A stretch of DNA of 64,000 bases from Saprospiraceae bacterium (GTDB lineage: Bacteria > Bacteroidota > Bacteroidia > Chitinophagales > Saprospiraceae), in the NCBI GenBank assembly GCA_016715405.1, contig JADKAE010000016.1, forward strand, positions 103,588 through 167,587, given 5' to 3'. The stretch's first letter is position 1, and each line of letters opens with the position of its first letter. The position numbers and the translations under genes were made by a program. This document shows, in pieces, positions 28,152 through 37,101 of the stretch. The notes under the pieces were generated by a model that saw only the letters and a program-made list of their open reading frames with translations, was not told the DNA's origin and did not search any database.

Positions 28152-29402
28152 TATCAGATGGAATTCTTATAAGAAAATAAATTGGGTGGAAAATTTAGAA
28201 GGAGTAAAATGGTATAACAACGGAGTATATTTACCCGAACGCCCCAGCTTTACCCTCGACCCGCGCTTCCACGGGGGCGCCTACTACGTACAAGAAGCTT
28301 CTTCCATGCTGATTGCAGCGGCGGTCGGGCAACTGATCGACTCCGCAGCCGGGCCGCTGCGCGCCCTCGACCTCTGCGCCGCGCCGGGCGGAAAAAGCAC
28401 TTTGCTGGCCGATGTGTTGCCCGAGGGCAGCTTTTTGCTCTGCAACGAAGTGATCCGACAGCGCTACCAGGTGTTGCAATACAACCTGGCCAAATGGGGC
28501 AGTGCCCATACCCACTTATCGCAACACGACAGCGCAGATTTTGGCGGATTGGAAGGATTTTTCGACTTAGTACTGCTCGATGCGCCCTGCTCGGGCGAAG
28601 GTATGTTTCGCAAAGACCCCGGAGCGATTGGCGAGTGGTCGCCGGAACAGGTGGCCCACAATGCCGCCCGGCAGCGGCGCATCATTGCCGCGGCGGTGCC
28701 CTTGCTGCGACCTGGCGGAATTTTGCTGTATTCTACCTGCACCTACAACGATGCAGAAAACAGCGACAATGTGGCCTGGATGTGTAAAGAGTTGGATATG
28801 GAATTCGTGCCGCTGGATTTTCCCGCCGACTGGCAAATTGCCGCGCGCCCCATGGGCTATCAATGTTACCCGCACCGCGTGCGTGGCGAAGGTTTGTTCC
28901 TGGCCGGCCTCCGGCGCAGCGGCGGGCAGCCGCACCAGGGAAAGGCGCGGGGTTACAAAAAACTCGCCCCCTTGCCCAAAACCCAACAAGCCATACTTAA
29001 CGCCTGGCTCGCCAATCCCGACCAATACACTTACTGGACTACCCCGACGGCACGGTCAGGGCCGTGCTCGCCGCTCAGCTCACCGACAGCCAACTGGTAG
29101 ATAATGCCCTAAAAAACTGGGCTACGGGTTTTGAGGTAGGCGAGATAAAGGGCAAAGATTTCATCCCCTCCCCTGCCCTGGCTTTTAGCCGCGCACTTTC
29201 TCCGCAAATCTCCCAGGCCCCCCTCGATGCGGCCGAAGCCATGCGATTCCTGCGCAAAGAAGACCTGCGCCTGTCGCCCATCCCACAAGGCATCCGCCTG
29301 GCTACCTATGAGTCGCTCGGCCTCGGCTGGTTTAAAGGCCTCCCCAATCGCATCAATAATTATTACCCGGTAAATTGGAGGGTGATGATGGGGGATGTTT
29401 GA
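28057..29402 (+). CDS. RsmF/NOL1/NOP2-type RNA m5C methyltransferase; one frameshift
   Basis: About 448 residues. N-terminal MLPPPFLSQMRDQLGAELPA, SAM motif I DLCAAPGGKSTLL, and the two catalytic cysteines in DAPCSGEGMFRKDP and YSTCTYNDAEN, as in NSUN/RsmF enzymes that make 5-methylcytosine in rRNA or tRNA. The C-terminal part (FKGLPNRINNYYPVNWRV) is the RsmF-type extra domain. At 29043-29046 one C is missing in a C-run; correcting it joins YWTTPDGTVRAVLAAQLTDS. The start is set by the end of the repeat leader. Target base cannot be told. Confidence 0.88.
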
Positions 29403-29683
29403 TTTTTGATGTTGGATGTTTGGATGTTTGATTAATCATTAATTATATATTAATAAAAAATCCTTCTCATCCTTCTTTCATCCTAAATATCCTAGTTCAA
29501 AACTCCCCTGCCCGGCCCTGCCGACTGCCGACTGCCGACTGCCACGGATGCTCGTTTCGACTCCGCTCAACGAGCGACAAAGATCGCACAGTCGAGATGT
29601 CACCTTCCCTCGTACCTCGGGAAGATTACACCTCTTCGTAAAAGTCGTACAGTCGTACAGTCGTACAGTCCCAAAGTCTCCAC
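29403..29683. other. Gene-free stretch with several short tandem repeats
   Basis: Contains a GATGTTGGATGTTTGGATGTTTG run (29408-29430), a CCGACTG direct repeat (29519-29540), an inverted pair CTCGTT/AACGAG, and a CAGTCGTA run (29644-29670). No coding sense. This is the end of both the RsmF-like gene and the convergent mazG. Confidence 0.6.
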
Positions 29684-30444
29684 CTACTCCCCCCTCTTCG
29701 CCTCATTCCACAACGCATCCATCTCCGCCAGCGTCATCTCGCGCAGGGCTTTGGGGCCTTGGCTTCTATATACTCGAAGCGGCGTTTGAACTTCTGGTTT
29801 ACCCGTTCCAGGGCCGTTTCGGGGTCAATGCCGACAAAGCGGGCGTAGTTGACCAGCGAAAACAGCACGTCGCCGAATTCCTCTTCGCGTTTTTCCTGCG
29901 ACATATTCAGTTGCAGGGTTTCGCGGAATTCAGCCATTTCTTCTTCCACTTTTTCCCATACCTGTTCGCTATTTTCCCATTCGAAACCCACTTGTTTTGT
30001 TTTTTCCTGCATCCGGTAGGCTTTCACCATAGCGGGCAGCGAGCGGGGCACGCCGGAGAGTACCGACTTTTTGCCTTCCTGCAGCTTGAGTTGTTCCCAA
30101 TTTTTTTTCACCTCTTCTTCAGAGTTCACCACCAAATCGCCGTAGATATGGGGGTGGCGTTTTATCAGCTTGTCGCAAACGGCATGGAGGGCGTCGGCGA
30201 TATCCCAGGCGCCGCTTTCGGAGGCAATTTTGGCATAAAAAACCATATGCAGCATCAGGTCGCCGATCTCTTCTTTGATGCCCGGCAGGTCTTCGTCGAT
30301 GATAGCATCGGCTAATTCGTAGGTTTCTTCTATGGTGAGGTTGCGCAAACTTTGGAACGTCTGCTTGCGATCCCAGGGACATTGCTCCCGCAATTCGTCC
30401 ATTATCTTCAACAACCGGGCAAAGGCTTCCAATTTTTGCAACAT
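29684..30444 (-). CDS. mazG: Nucleoside triphosphate pyrophosphohydrolase MazG; one frameshift near 3' end
   Basis: About 253 residues, with the two MazG domains: first CPWDRKQTFQSLRNLTIEET YELADAI then EEIGDLMLHMVFYAKIASE, and the second EEEMAEFRETLQ...REEEFGDVLFSLVNYAR. These ExxE...ExxD helices bind Mg2+ for hydrolysis of NTPs to NMP and pyrophosphate. Near 29755 the frame shifts in a C/A run; restoring one base gives KALREMTLAEMDALWNEAKR GE and a stop at 29684 instead of 29734. Convergent with the RsmF-like gene. Confidence 0.9.
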
Positions 30445-30462
30445 GGCTACGCGTTTATTTGT

Positions 30463-30470
30463 TATTTTTG
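30463..30470 (+). promoter_or_regulatory. Probable -7 promoter box
   Basis: TATTTTTG, 31 bases before the NqrM-like start, in the gap between divergent genes. Confidence 0.5.
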
Positions 30471-30500
30471 TGGTGACAAAGATATTGTAAATTCATTATT

Positions 30501-30725
30501 ATGGCATTTGTGTATATTTTCGCTATCATTTTCGTCGTTTTCGGATTGTCCTTTTTGATGCTGAATCTTCGCCATTGGTTTACCGGCGAAGAATTCAGGG
30601 GCACCTGCGCCACCGCCAATCCCGCTTTAAAAAATCAAATCGGCGAATGCACGGTCTGCGGCAAAAAACCCGAAGAAGCCTGCAAAATGCCCGAAGTAGG
30701 AAAAGCAGGAGCAATAAATCGCTAA
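30501..30725 (+). CDS. NqrM-like (DUF539) small membrane protein
   Basis: 74 residues. One membrane segment (VYIFAIIFVVFGLSFLMLNL) followed by a Cys pattern EFRGTCATAN...GECTVCGKKPEEACKMP. This Cys-rich motif resembles NqrM, which helps insert the Fe centre of Na+-translocating NADH:quinone reductase. In Bacteroidota the protein is often annotated only as a membrane or secreted protein. No nqr genes are in the window. It overlaps the next gene closely (8 bases apart). Confidence 0.75.
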   Translation: MAFVYIFAIIFVVFGLSFLMLNLRHWFTGEEFRGTCATANPALKNQIGECTVCGKKPEEACKMPEVGKAGAINR

Positions 30726-30733
30726 CTTGTGGA

Positions 30734-31817
30734 ATGAACAGCTCTTGGCCAAAGCACATGTTTGCTGAAAAACACTACCCCGAAACCTTGCAGCCTGCCG
30801 AGTTGGATACTTACCTGGCCAAGGGGTGGTATCGAATGGGGCAAACTATTTTTACTACCCACTTTTTGTGCTTCGGCGAGCAGTTTTACTCCGCTATATG
30901 GGTTCGCCTTCACCTCGATAGTTATGTGCTTAGAAAAAGCCTGCGCAAGCTGGTCAACCGCAACGATAAGTTGTTTAGCACCGAATTCGGCAGCGTAACG
31001 CTTTCCCGCGAAAAAGAAAATCTATATCTCCGCTACAAAAGCTTATTTCCCCGGCGTACTGGCCTCCAGCCTCAAAGACGCCCTGCTCGACGGCGAAGAA
31101 AATAATATCTACGACACAAAGGAAGTAAGGGTGTACGAAGGCGACAAACTGATTGCCGCGAGCTTTTTTGATATTGGCAAAAATACCGCCGCCAGTATTC
31201 TGGGTATGTACGACCCCGATTACCAGCACTATAGCCTCGGGTTTTATACCATGCTACTCGAAATACACTATTGCCAACAAGCCGGCATCCCTTATTATTA
31301 CCCCGGTTATGTGGTGCCCGGCTATTCCCGCTTCGACTACAAACTTCGCATCGGCGAGGTGGAATACTACGACCTGCGCACGGCTAATTGGCAACCCTTT
31401 CGCGAGTTACACCCCGGCGATATCCCAATAGAAACCATGCGCCGCCGACTGGAGGCACTGCAAAGCGAACTCGGCAATTTACAGGTTCCTTCCAAAGTGT
31501 TGTATTACCCGCTTTTTGAAGCCAACTTGTTCAGCTTTTGGCGGGCAGCCTATTTCGATTACCCGGTTTTGCTGCACTGTTATCCTACCGCTGCCGCCCA
31601 CTATTCCTATATTGTGGCTTACGACGTAAGGGAGGAAGCCTATGTGTTGTTCAAATGCTCGCCATTTGAAGATGTACAGGTCTTGATTAACGAGGCTTAT
31701 CTGATGCGTCTGGACCGCGACCGCTATTTTGCCAAATTATTGGTAGTCGACCAAAAGCTCTGGCAAACGAATGCTGCCAAAGAAATTGCCGGCATTTTGC
31801 GCATGATGAGCACATGA
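30734..31817 (+). CDS. Aminoacyl-tRNA--protein transferase (ATE/Bpt-like, GNAT fold); one frameshift
   Basis: About 360 residues. The N-terminal part (FAEKHYPETLQPAELDTYLA KGWYRMGQTIFTTHF) and the C-terminal transferase domain (GDKLIAASFFDIGKNTAASI, HYSLGFYTMLLEIHYCQQAG IPYYYPGYVVPG) match arginyl/leucyl-tRNA-protein transferases, which add an amino acid to the N-terminus of proteins as a degradation tag. The frame shifts near 31055 (one A too many in a run), after which YFPGVLASSLKDALLDGEEN continues. The ATG at 30734 or 30758 may be used. Substrate amino acid cannot be told. Confidence 0.8.
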
Positions 31818-31827
31818 TAGTTTAATT

Positions 31828-32604
31828 ATGCTAAAAAAAGTCATCCTGCTTCTCGCTCCACTTGCCGCCCTGCTGTGCGGTATGGCCTGCCAGTCGCGCG
31901 AAGTCGAAGAATTATCCATCGACCAGGGCTACGACTACCAGCCGCTGTCAGTGGGCCGCTGGTGGATCTACGAGGTCGACTCCCTGGTCTACGACCCCGC
32001 CCCTTCCGGAACGCTCATCGATTCCGTGTTTTTCCAACTGCGCGAGGAGGTGGCCGATACTTTTCGCGACAACAACGGCGCCCTGGCGTACCGCATCGTA
32101 CGCTCCGAACGCTCCAATGCAAGCGCACCCTGGCAAGTCAAATCGGTATACGCCCTTACCCCCGGTGAACAACGGCTCATTCGCACCGACAATAACCTGA
32201 ACTTTATCGCTATGGTTTTTCCAGTGGCCGCCTTTACGCAATGGGACGGCAACGCCTTCATCGACGACAACCTGATTATCCCCATTGCCGGCGAACCCAT
32301 GGCTTTGTTTAAAGGCTGGAATTATCGATATACTACCGTAGACGAACCGCTGAACCTGAGTGATCTGTATTTTCCTAAAGTGGCTACCCTGGTACTGGCC
32401 GACAACGAAAACCTCATCGAACGGCGCTACGCGCAAGAGCAGTATGCACGCGGAGTCGGACTCGTATACCGCGAATTGCAACTCCTCGATACCCAGTGCA
32501 ACGTATGCTGCAATGGCAATTTTGCCTCCTGCGAATCCCTGCCCTGGGAAGATAAAGGGGAAACGGGGTTTATCCTTAGGCAACGCCTTATTGCCTACCA
32601 ATAG
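31828..32604 (+). CDS. Lipoprotein of unknown function
   Basis: 258 residues with a lipoprotein signal (MLKKVILLLAPLAALLCGMA C) and a mature part beginning QSREVEELSIDQGYDYQPLS VG. RWWIYEVDSLVYD suggests a family of small Bacteroidota outer-membrane lipoproteins. Two Cys pairs near the end (CNVCCNGNFASC). It starts 11 bases after the transferase and is probably cotranscribed. No function known. Confidence 0.7.
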   Translation: MLKKVILLLAPLAALLCGMACQSREVEELSIDQGYDYQPLSVGRWWIYEVDSLVYDPAPSGTLIDSVFFQLREEVADTFRDNNGALAYRIVRSERSNASAPWQVKSVYALTPGEQRLIRTDNNLNFIAMVFPVAAFTQWDGNAFIDDNLIIPIAGEPMALFKGWNYRYTTVDEPLNLSDLYFPKVATLVLADNENLIERRYAQEQYARGVGLVYRELQLLDTQCNVCCNGNFASCESLPWEDKGETGFILRQRLIAYQ

Positions 32605-32641
32605 ACTTTTTTGGTATTTTTACCTTTAAAATATAACCACT

Positions 32642-33211
32642 TTGGAAAGTAAATGGCTTGATATCGTTGCCAATGCATTTAACACGGAGGTACCCCACGC
32701 CGACGCGATGGACGATCTCATCGACAAGATGATACCGCTGATCCGTCCCCATAGCGAGGATTTGCGCGAGGTGCAGTTTTATGTGGGTAAACACTGGGTG
32801 GAGGTGCGCGACGATGAAAACTTCCACGAGCTTATTCTCCATATTTTTAATGCCGATGAAGAATATCTGCTATCAGATGATGGCGCCGTCTCGTTTGGCA
32901 AATGGCGTTTTTTAGCTAATAAACTCATTTTCGGCAAACTCGACCCCGACGAAGAAGACCCCACCGGCGAAGCCTTCGAATTGGTTTTCCTCGATCCCGA
33001 ATTTTTTATTCTAAAAAAACTGAGCAACCCGCTCAAATTCGAAAATAACCGCAAGTATTTCGTCCTCGCCGCCGAACACCTGGCCCGCAAACTCGAATGG
33101 TACGAGCTGATGCAATACCTCTTCAATAAGTATCGCAATAACAATAGCTTTCTCATCGTCATCGTGCTGGTAGTGCTCCTGGTATTCGCTATCGTGATGG
33201 CGCTTTCGTGA
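32642..33211 (+). CDS. Hypothetical tail-anchored protein
   Basis: 189 residues from a TTG start (MESKWLDIVANAFNTEVPHA). Acidic, soluble N-terminal domain (VGKHWVEVRDDENFHELILH) and one C-terminal membrane segment (NNSFLIVIVLVVLLVFAIVM ALS) with no signal peptide, i.e. a tail-anchored cytoplasmic protein. No better start nearby. Family unknown. Confidence 0.65.
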   Translation: MESKWLDIVANAFNTEVPHADAMDDLIDKMIPLIRPHSEDLREVQFYVGKHWVEVRDDENFHELILHIFNADEEYLLSDDGAVSFGKWRFLANKLIFGKLDPDEEDPTGEAFELVFLDPEFFILKKLSNPLKFENNRKYFVLAAEHLARKLEWYELMQYLFNKYRNNNSFLIVIVLVVLLVFAIVMALS

Positions 33212-33216
33212 TGTGT

Positions 33217-33332
33217 CAGTTCTCCGTTGTCCGTTGTCTGTTATCCGTTCCTTAACTTTGCCAGTTAAACTTAACAGAGAACAGAGAACAGAGAACAGAG
33301 AACAGAGAACAGAGAACAGAGAACAGACAACC
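33217..33332. repeat. Mirrored GAACAGA element upstream of the Pyr4H2C deaminase gene
   Basis: Left arm with GTTCTCCGTTGTCCGTTGTCT units, box TAACTTTG (33253-33260), then seven to eight GAACAGA units (33273-33330) running into the start codon. Confidence 0.9.
33253..33260 (+). promoter_or_regulatory. -7 promoter box inside the repeat element
   Basis: TAACTTTG matches TAnnTTTG and lies between the mirrored arms. Confidence 0.5.
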
Positions 33333-34232
33333 ATGACTACATTCCCCTGGAAAGGCGTCTTTCCCGCCCTGACTACAAAATTTACGGCGCAAGACGAACT
33401 CGACTTGCCTCTTTTTGGCAAAAACCTGCAAGCTCAACTCGATGCTGGCGTTGACGGCGTCATACTCGGCGGCACCCTCGGTGAAGCCAGTACGCTGACC
33501 GCGCCGGAAAAGGAGCTGCTGGTAAAATACGCCAGAGACTATGCGGGCCAACAATGCCCGGTAGTGCTCAATATAGCTGAGGGATCAACCCGCGAAGCAA
33601 CTCAGCAGGCGGCCCTGGCCGAAAAATGGGGCGCCGACGGACTGATGCTGCTACCGCCCATGCGTTATAAATCCGACCATCGCGAGACGGTGGCGTTTTT
33701 CCGCGCCGTGGCAGAATCCACTTCGCTGCCCATCATGCTGTACAACAATCCGGTTGATTACAAAATCGAGATCACGCTCGATATGTTTGAAGAATTGGCC
33801 GCGCAGCCCAATATTCTCGCCGTCAAAGAATCAACCCGGGATGTCTCCAACGTGACCCGCCTCATCAACCGGTTCGGCAAGCGTTTTGCCATCCTCTGCG
33901 GCGTAGATACCCTGGCGATGGAAGAACTCATGCTGGGCGCCGATGGCTGGGTGGCCGGACTTGTATGCGCTTTTCCCCGTGAGACGGTGGCGATCTACAG
34001 GCTCACCCAGGCAGGCCGCTACGCCGAAGCGCTGGCCATCTACCGCTGGTTTCTCCCCTTGCTCGAACTCGACCTGCATCCCAAACTGGTGCAGTATATC
34101 AAACTGGCAGAATCTATGACCGGCATCGGCTCGGAATATGTACGAGCGCCACGACTTACTTTGACAGGCGAAGAACGCAGCCGCGTAGAAGCTATTATCA
34201 AACAGGGGTTACAACAACGCCCTACTCTTTGA
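33333..34232 (+). CDS. DHDPS/NAL-family lyase, probable 1-pyrroline-4-hydroxy-2-carboxylate deaminase
   Basis: 299 residues, TIM barrel. Schiff-base Lys in NILAVKEST and the conserved Tyr in MLYNNP; substrate-binding GGTLGEASTL. Family members condense or cleave pyruvate-type compounds. Its neighbours are a hydroxyproline epimerase, a flavin-dependent D-amino acid dehydrogenase and a semialdehyde dehydrogenase, so the best assignment is the deaminase that turns pyrroline-4-hydroxy-2-carboxylate into 2-oxoglutarate semialdehyde, not lysine synthesis. The start ATG at 33333 is fixed by the end of the repeat leader. Frame intact. Confidence 0.82.
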   Translation: MTTFPWKGVFPALTTKFTAQDELDLPLFGKNLQAQLDAGVDGVILGGTLGEASTLTAPEKELLVKYARDYAGQQCPVVLNIAEGSTREATQQAALAEKWGADGLMLLPPMRYKSDHRETVAFFRAVAESTSLPIMLYNNPVDYKIEITLDMFEELAAQPNILAVKESTRDVSNVTRLINRFGKRFAILCGVDTLAMEELMLGADGWVAGLVCAFPRETVAIYRLTQAGRYAEALAIYRWFLPLLELDLHPKLVQYIKLAESMTGIGSEYVRAPRLTLTGEERSRVEAIIKQGLQQRPTL

Positions 34233-34328
34233 TGTTGGATGTTTAATTTTTGATGTTTAATTAATTTAAAATCAATTATTTACAATTAAATATTAATAAT
34301 CAAACATTCAACATTAATAATCAAACAT
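34233..34328. repeat. Inverted array of GATGTTTGATT units
   Basis: Left arm TGATGTTGGATGTTTAATTT and right arm AATCAAACATTCAACATTAA/ AATCAAACATCA are complementary, with an AT-rich loop and no clear promoter box. Directly before the ATG at 34333. Confidence 0.85.
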
Positions 34329-34332
34329 CACC

Positions 34333-35811
34333 ATGCAAGACACCCCGCTATCGCAAATAGACGACATCATGCGCCAGGCTACGCTGGCCTTTGAAGCCTT
34401 CCGCCATGCTACGCCGGAAGCGCGAGCGGCATTGCTCGAAGCTATCGCCGTTGAAATCGAAGCACTCGGAGATACGCTCATAAATACGGCTTGCCAAGAA
34501 TCCAACCTGCCCGCCGCGCGCCTCACCGGCGAACGCGGCAGGACCACCGGGCAATTGCGGCTTTTTGCGGCTCTCGTGAAGGAAGGATCTTGGGTAGACG
34601 CCGTAATCGACACCGCCTTGCCCGACCGCACGCCGCCGCGCCCCGATTTGCGCAAGATGCTGTTTCCCATCGGGCCTGTGGTTGTTTTCGGCGCCAGCAA
34701 TTTCCCGCTCGCCTTTTCTACCGCCGGCGGAGATACCGCTTCGGCACTGGCAGCGGGCTGCTCCGTAGTCATTAAGGCGCATCCGGCACACCCTGCTACC
34801 TCTACGCTCGTTTTTGAAGCCATACAACGCGCTATCGCCCAATGCAATGCCCCGGCTTACCTGGTTCAACACGTATTGGGCAACGGTTTTGCGATCGGAC
34901 GGACGCTTGTTGAGCACCCTGCTACTAAAGCCGTGGGATTCACCGGCTCCGCCGCAGGCGGAAAATCCCTGCTGGCCTACGCCCAACAGCGCGACGAGCC
35001 CATTCCCGTTTTTGCAGAAATGGGTAGCATCAACCCTGTCGTATTGCTGCCGCAAGCGCTCTCCAACCGCGCAGAAGCCATCGCAACAGCATATGCCGGG
35101 TCGATAACGCTGGGCATGGGCCAGTTTTGTACCAACCCCGGCCTACTGCTGGCCATCGACGGCCCCGAACTCGACCACTTTCTGCCCCTGCTGGCCCAGG
35201 CATTTCACCAAATACCCGCCGCCAAAATGCTCCACACCGGCATTCATACCGCCTTTATGGGTAAAATGAAGGCGGCGCTGGCTCAAAAAGGCGTCGAAAC
35301 TATAGCGCAAATAGTAGTTAATGACGATGATATTGTGCCCGATATGGCCGTCGCCCAGGTGAATAGCCGCACTTTTATTGACAACCCCTTACTGAAAGAG
35401 GGAGTTTTCGGCCCCTATTCCCTGCTGGTGCGCTGTCGCGACGCAGCCGATTTGGAGGCCGTATTGCAGGCCTGCGGAGGGCAACTCACTATTACCTTCA
35501 TGACAGAAACGGAAGAAATAGCAGCCCACCGTTCACTGGTAGAAAAGGCCGCACAACTCGCCGGTCGCGTCGTCTTCAACGGCGTACCCACCGGCGTGGA
35601 AGTCAGCGCGGCCATGATGCACGGCGGTCCCTACCCCGCTTCCAGCGACAGCCGTTTTACCTCCGTCGGTACCGACGCCATCAAGCGCTGGACCAGGCCA
35701 GTGTGTTTCCAAAATTGCCCCGAAGCCCTGTTGCCCCCCGAACTCCATAACAACAACCCGCGGCAGATTTTGCGCCGGGTGAATGGGGACTTTGGGACTT
35801 CACGACTTTAG
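34333..35811 (+). CDS. 2-oxoglutarate semialdehyde dehydrogenase (aldehyde dehydrogenase superfamily)
   Basis: 492 residues. NAD(P) region FTGSAAGGKSL, catalytic Glu in FAEMGSINPV and Cys in GQFCTNPG, as in ALDH enzymes specific for 2,5-dioxovalerate. It oxidises 2-oxoglutarate semialdehyde to 2-oxoglutarate, the last step of hydroxyproline breakdown. Frame intact; the C-terminal residues run into the first unit of the next repeat element (DFGTSRL), which overlaps the stop. Confidence 0.85.
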   Translation: MQDTPLSQIDDIMRQATLAFEAFRHATPEARAALLEAIAVEIEALGDTLINTACQESNLPAARLTGERGRTTGQLRLFAALVKEGSWVDAVIDTALPDRTPPRPDLRKMLFPIGPVVVFGASNFPLAFSTAGGDTASALAAGCSVVIKAHPAHPATSTLVFEAIQRAIAQCNAPAYLVQHVLGNGFAIGRTLVEHPATKAVGFTGSAAGGKSLLAYAQQRDEPIPVFAEMGSINPVVLLPQALSNRAEAIATAYAGSITLGMGQFCTNPGLLLAIDGPELDHFLPLLAQAFHQIPAAKMLHTGIHTAFMGKMKAALAQKGVETIAQIVVNDDDIVPDMAVAQVNSRTFIDNPLLKEGVFGPYSLLVRCRDAADLEAVLQACGGQLTITFMTETEEIAAHRSLVEKAAQLAGRVVFNGVPTGVEVSAAMMHGGPYPASSDSRFTSVGTDAIKRWTRPVCFQNCPEALLPPELHNNNPRQILRRVNGDFGTSRL

Positions 35812-35946
35812 GACTTTACGACTTTACGACTTTACGAACAGGGAAACATTACCTATCTTTACTTATCCATTTTTACAGTCATACAGTCATACAGTCATAC
35901 AGTCATACAGTCGTACAGTCGTACAGTCGTACAGTCGTACAGTCGC
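35787..35946. repeat. Mirrored GACTTTACG / CAGTCGTA array with promoter between arms
   Basis: Left arm (35787-35838): units GGGACTTTG, CGACTTTAGG, CGACTTTACG. Box TATCTTTA at 35854. Right arm (35872-35946): four CATACAGTC then four to five CGTACAGTC units, the complement of the left arm apart from T/G changes. It ends 13 bases before the ATG at 35959. Confidence 0.9.
35854..35861 (+). promoter_or_regulatory. -7 promoter box between the arms
   Basis: TATCTTTA, one base off the TAnnTTTG consensus, placed between complementary arms. Confidence 0.45.
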
Positions 35947-35958
35947 AAAACCACCCAC

Positions 35959-36962
35959 ATGGCTACCAAAACCTTCTTCTGCATCGACGCCCACACCTGC
36001 GGCAACCCCGTTCGCCTCGTAGCCGGCGGCGGCTTCATATTACATGGCAAAAACATGAGCGAAAAACGCTTGCATTTTCTGCAGGAATTCGACTGGATCC
36101 GCAAAGGGCTCATGTTTGAACCCCGCGGCCACGATATGATGAGCGGCAGCATATTATACCCCCCGCACGACCCCGGCAACGACATGGCCGTATTGTTTAT
36201 CGAAACCAGCGGCTGCCTGCCCATGTGCGGCCACGGTACGATAGGTACGGTCACGATTGCCATCGAACAAGGGCTGATTACACCCAAAATCCCAGGAAAA
36301 TTAAGGCTGGAAGTGCCGGCAGGACTCGTAGAAGTGAGCTACCGGCAGGAAGGCAACAAAGTCAAAAGCGTGAGGCTCACCAACGTCAAATCGTATCTGG
36401 CGGCTGAAAAGCTGGAGGTTGATTGCCCCGACCTGGGCCCCCTGCAAGTTGATGTGGCCTATGGCGGCAATTTTTATGCGATCGTAGATGTACAGCCTAA
36501 TTTTCCGGGACTGGAACATTACAAGGCCGATCAACTCATCAGTTGGAGCCGGGAATTGCGCAAGCGCATTAATGAACTTTACACTTTGTCCATCCCGAAA
36601 ACCCTACTATCAACGGTTGCAGCCATATCCTGTGGACCGGCGCCACCATCGACCCCGCCGCTACCGCCCGCAATGCCGTCTTTTACGGCGACAAGGCAAT
36701 CGACCGATCTCCCTGCGGCACCGGTACTTCGGCCCGTATGGCGCAGTGGTATGCCAAAGGACAGTTGAAAAAAGGCGATGAATTTATCCACGAAAGCATC
36801 ATCGGTTCCCAATTTATCGGGCGTATAGAAGAAGAAACCACGCTGGCCGGACACAAGGCCATCCGCCCCAGTATCGAAGGTTGGGCCCGGGTGTACGGCT
36901 ATAATACGATCTCTATCGACCCGGAAGACGACCCGTATGCGTATGGGTTTCAGGTTATTTAG
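35959..36962 (+). CDS. 4-hydroxyproline 2-epimerase (proline racemase family); one frameshift
   Basis: About 334 residues. The two catalytic cysteines are in PMCGHGTIG and SPCGTGTSA, the pair that moves a proton on and off C2; hydroxyproline epimerases and proline racemases share this. The run of T at 36586 (TACACTTTGTCC) lacks one T, so the frame stops early at 36768; adding it gives TFVHPENPTINGCSHILWTG. It converts trans-4-hydroxy-L-proline to cis-4-hydroxy-D-proline. Proline racemase is the alternative, but context favours hydroxyproline. Confidence 0.87.
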
Positions 36963-37100
36963 TTCTCTGTTATCCGTTATCCGTTGTCTGTTATCCGTTC
37001 TTTATCTTTACCAGTTAATCATGAACAGAGAACAGAGAACAGAGAACAGAGAACAGAGAACAGAGAACAGAGAACAGAGAACAGAGAACAGAGAACTAAC
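36963..37100. repeat. Mirrored GAACAGA element upstream of the dehydrogenase
   Basis: Left arm units GTTATCC/GTTGTCT (36963-37000), box TATCTTTA (37003-37010), right arm nine to ten GAACAGA units (37023-37093) just before the ATG at 37102. Confidence 0.9.
37003..37010 (+). promoter_or_regulatory. -7 promoter box inside the repeat element
   Basis: TATCTTTA; last base differs from TAnnTTTG. Confidence 0.45.
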
Positions 37101-37101
37101 T

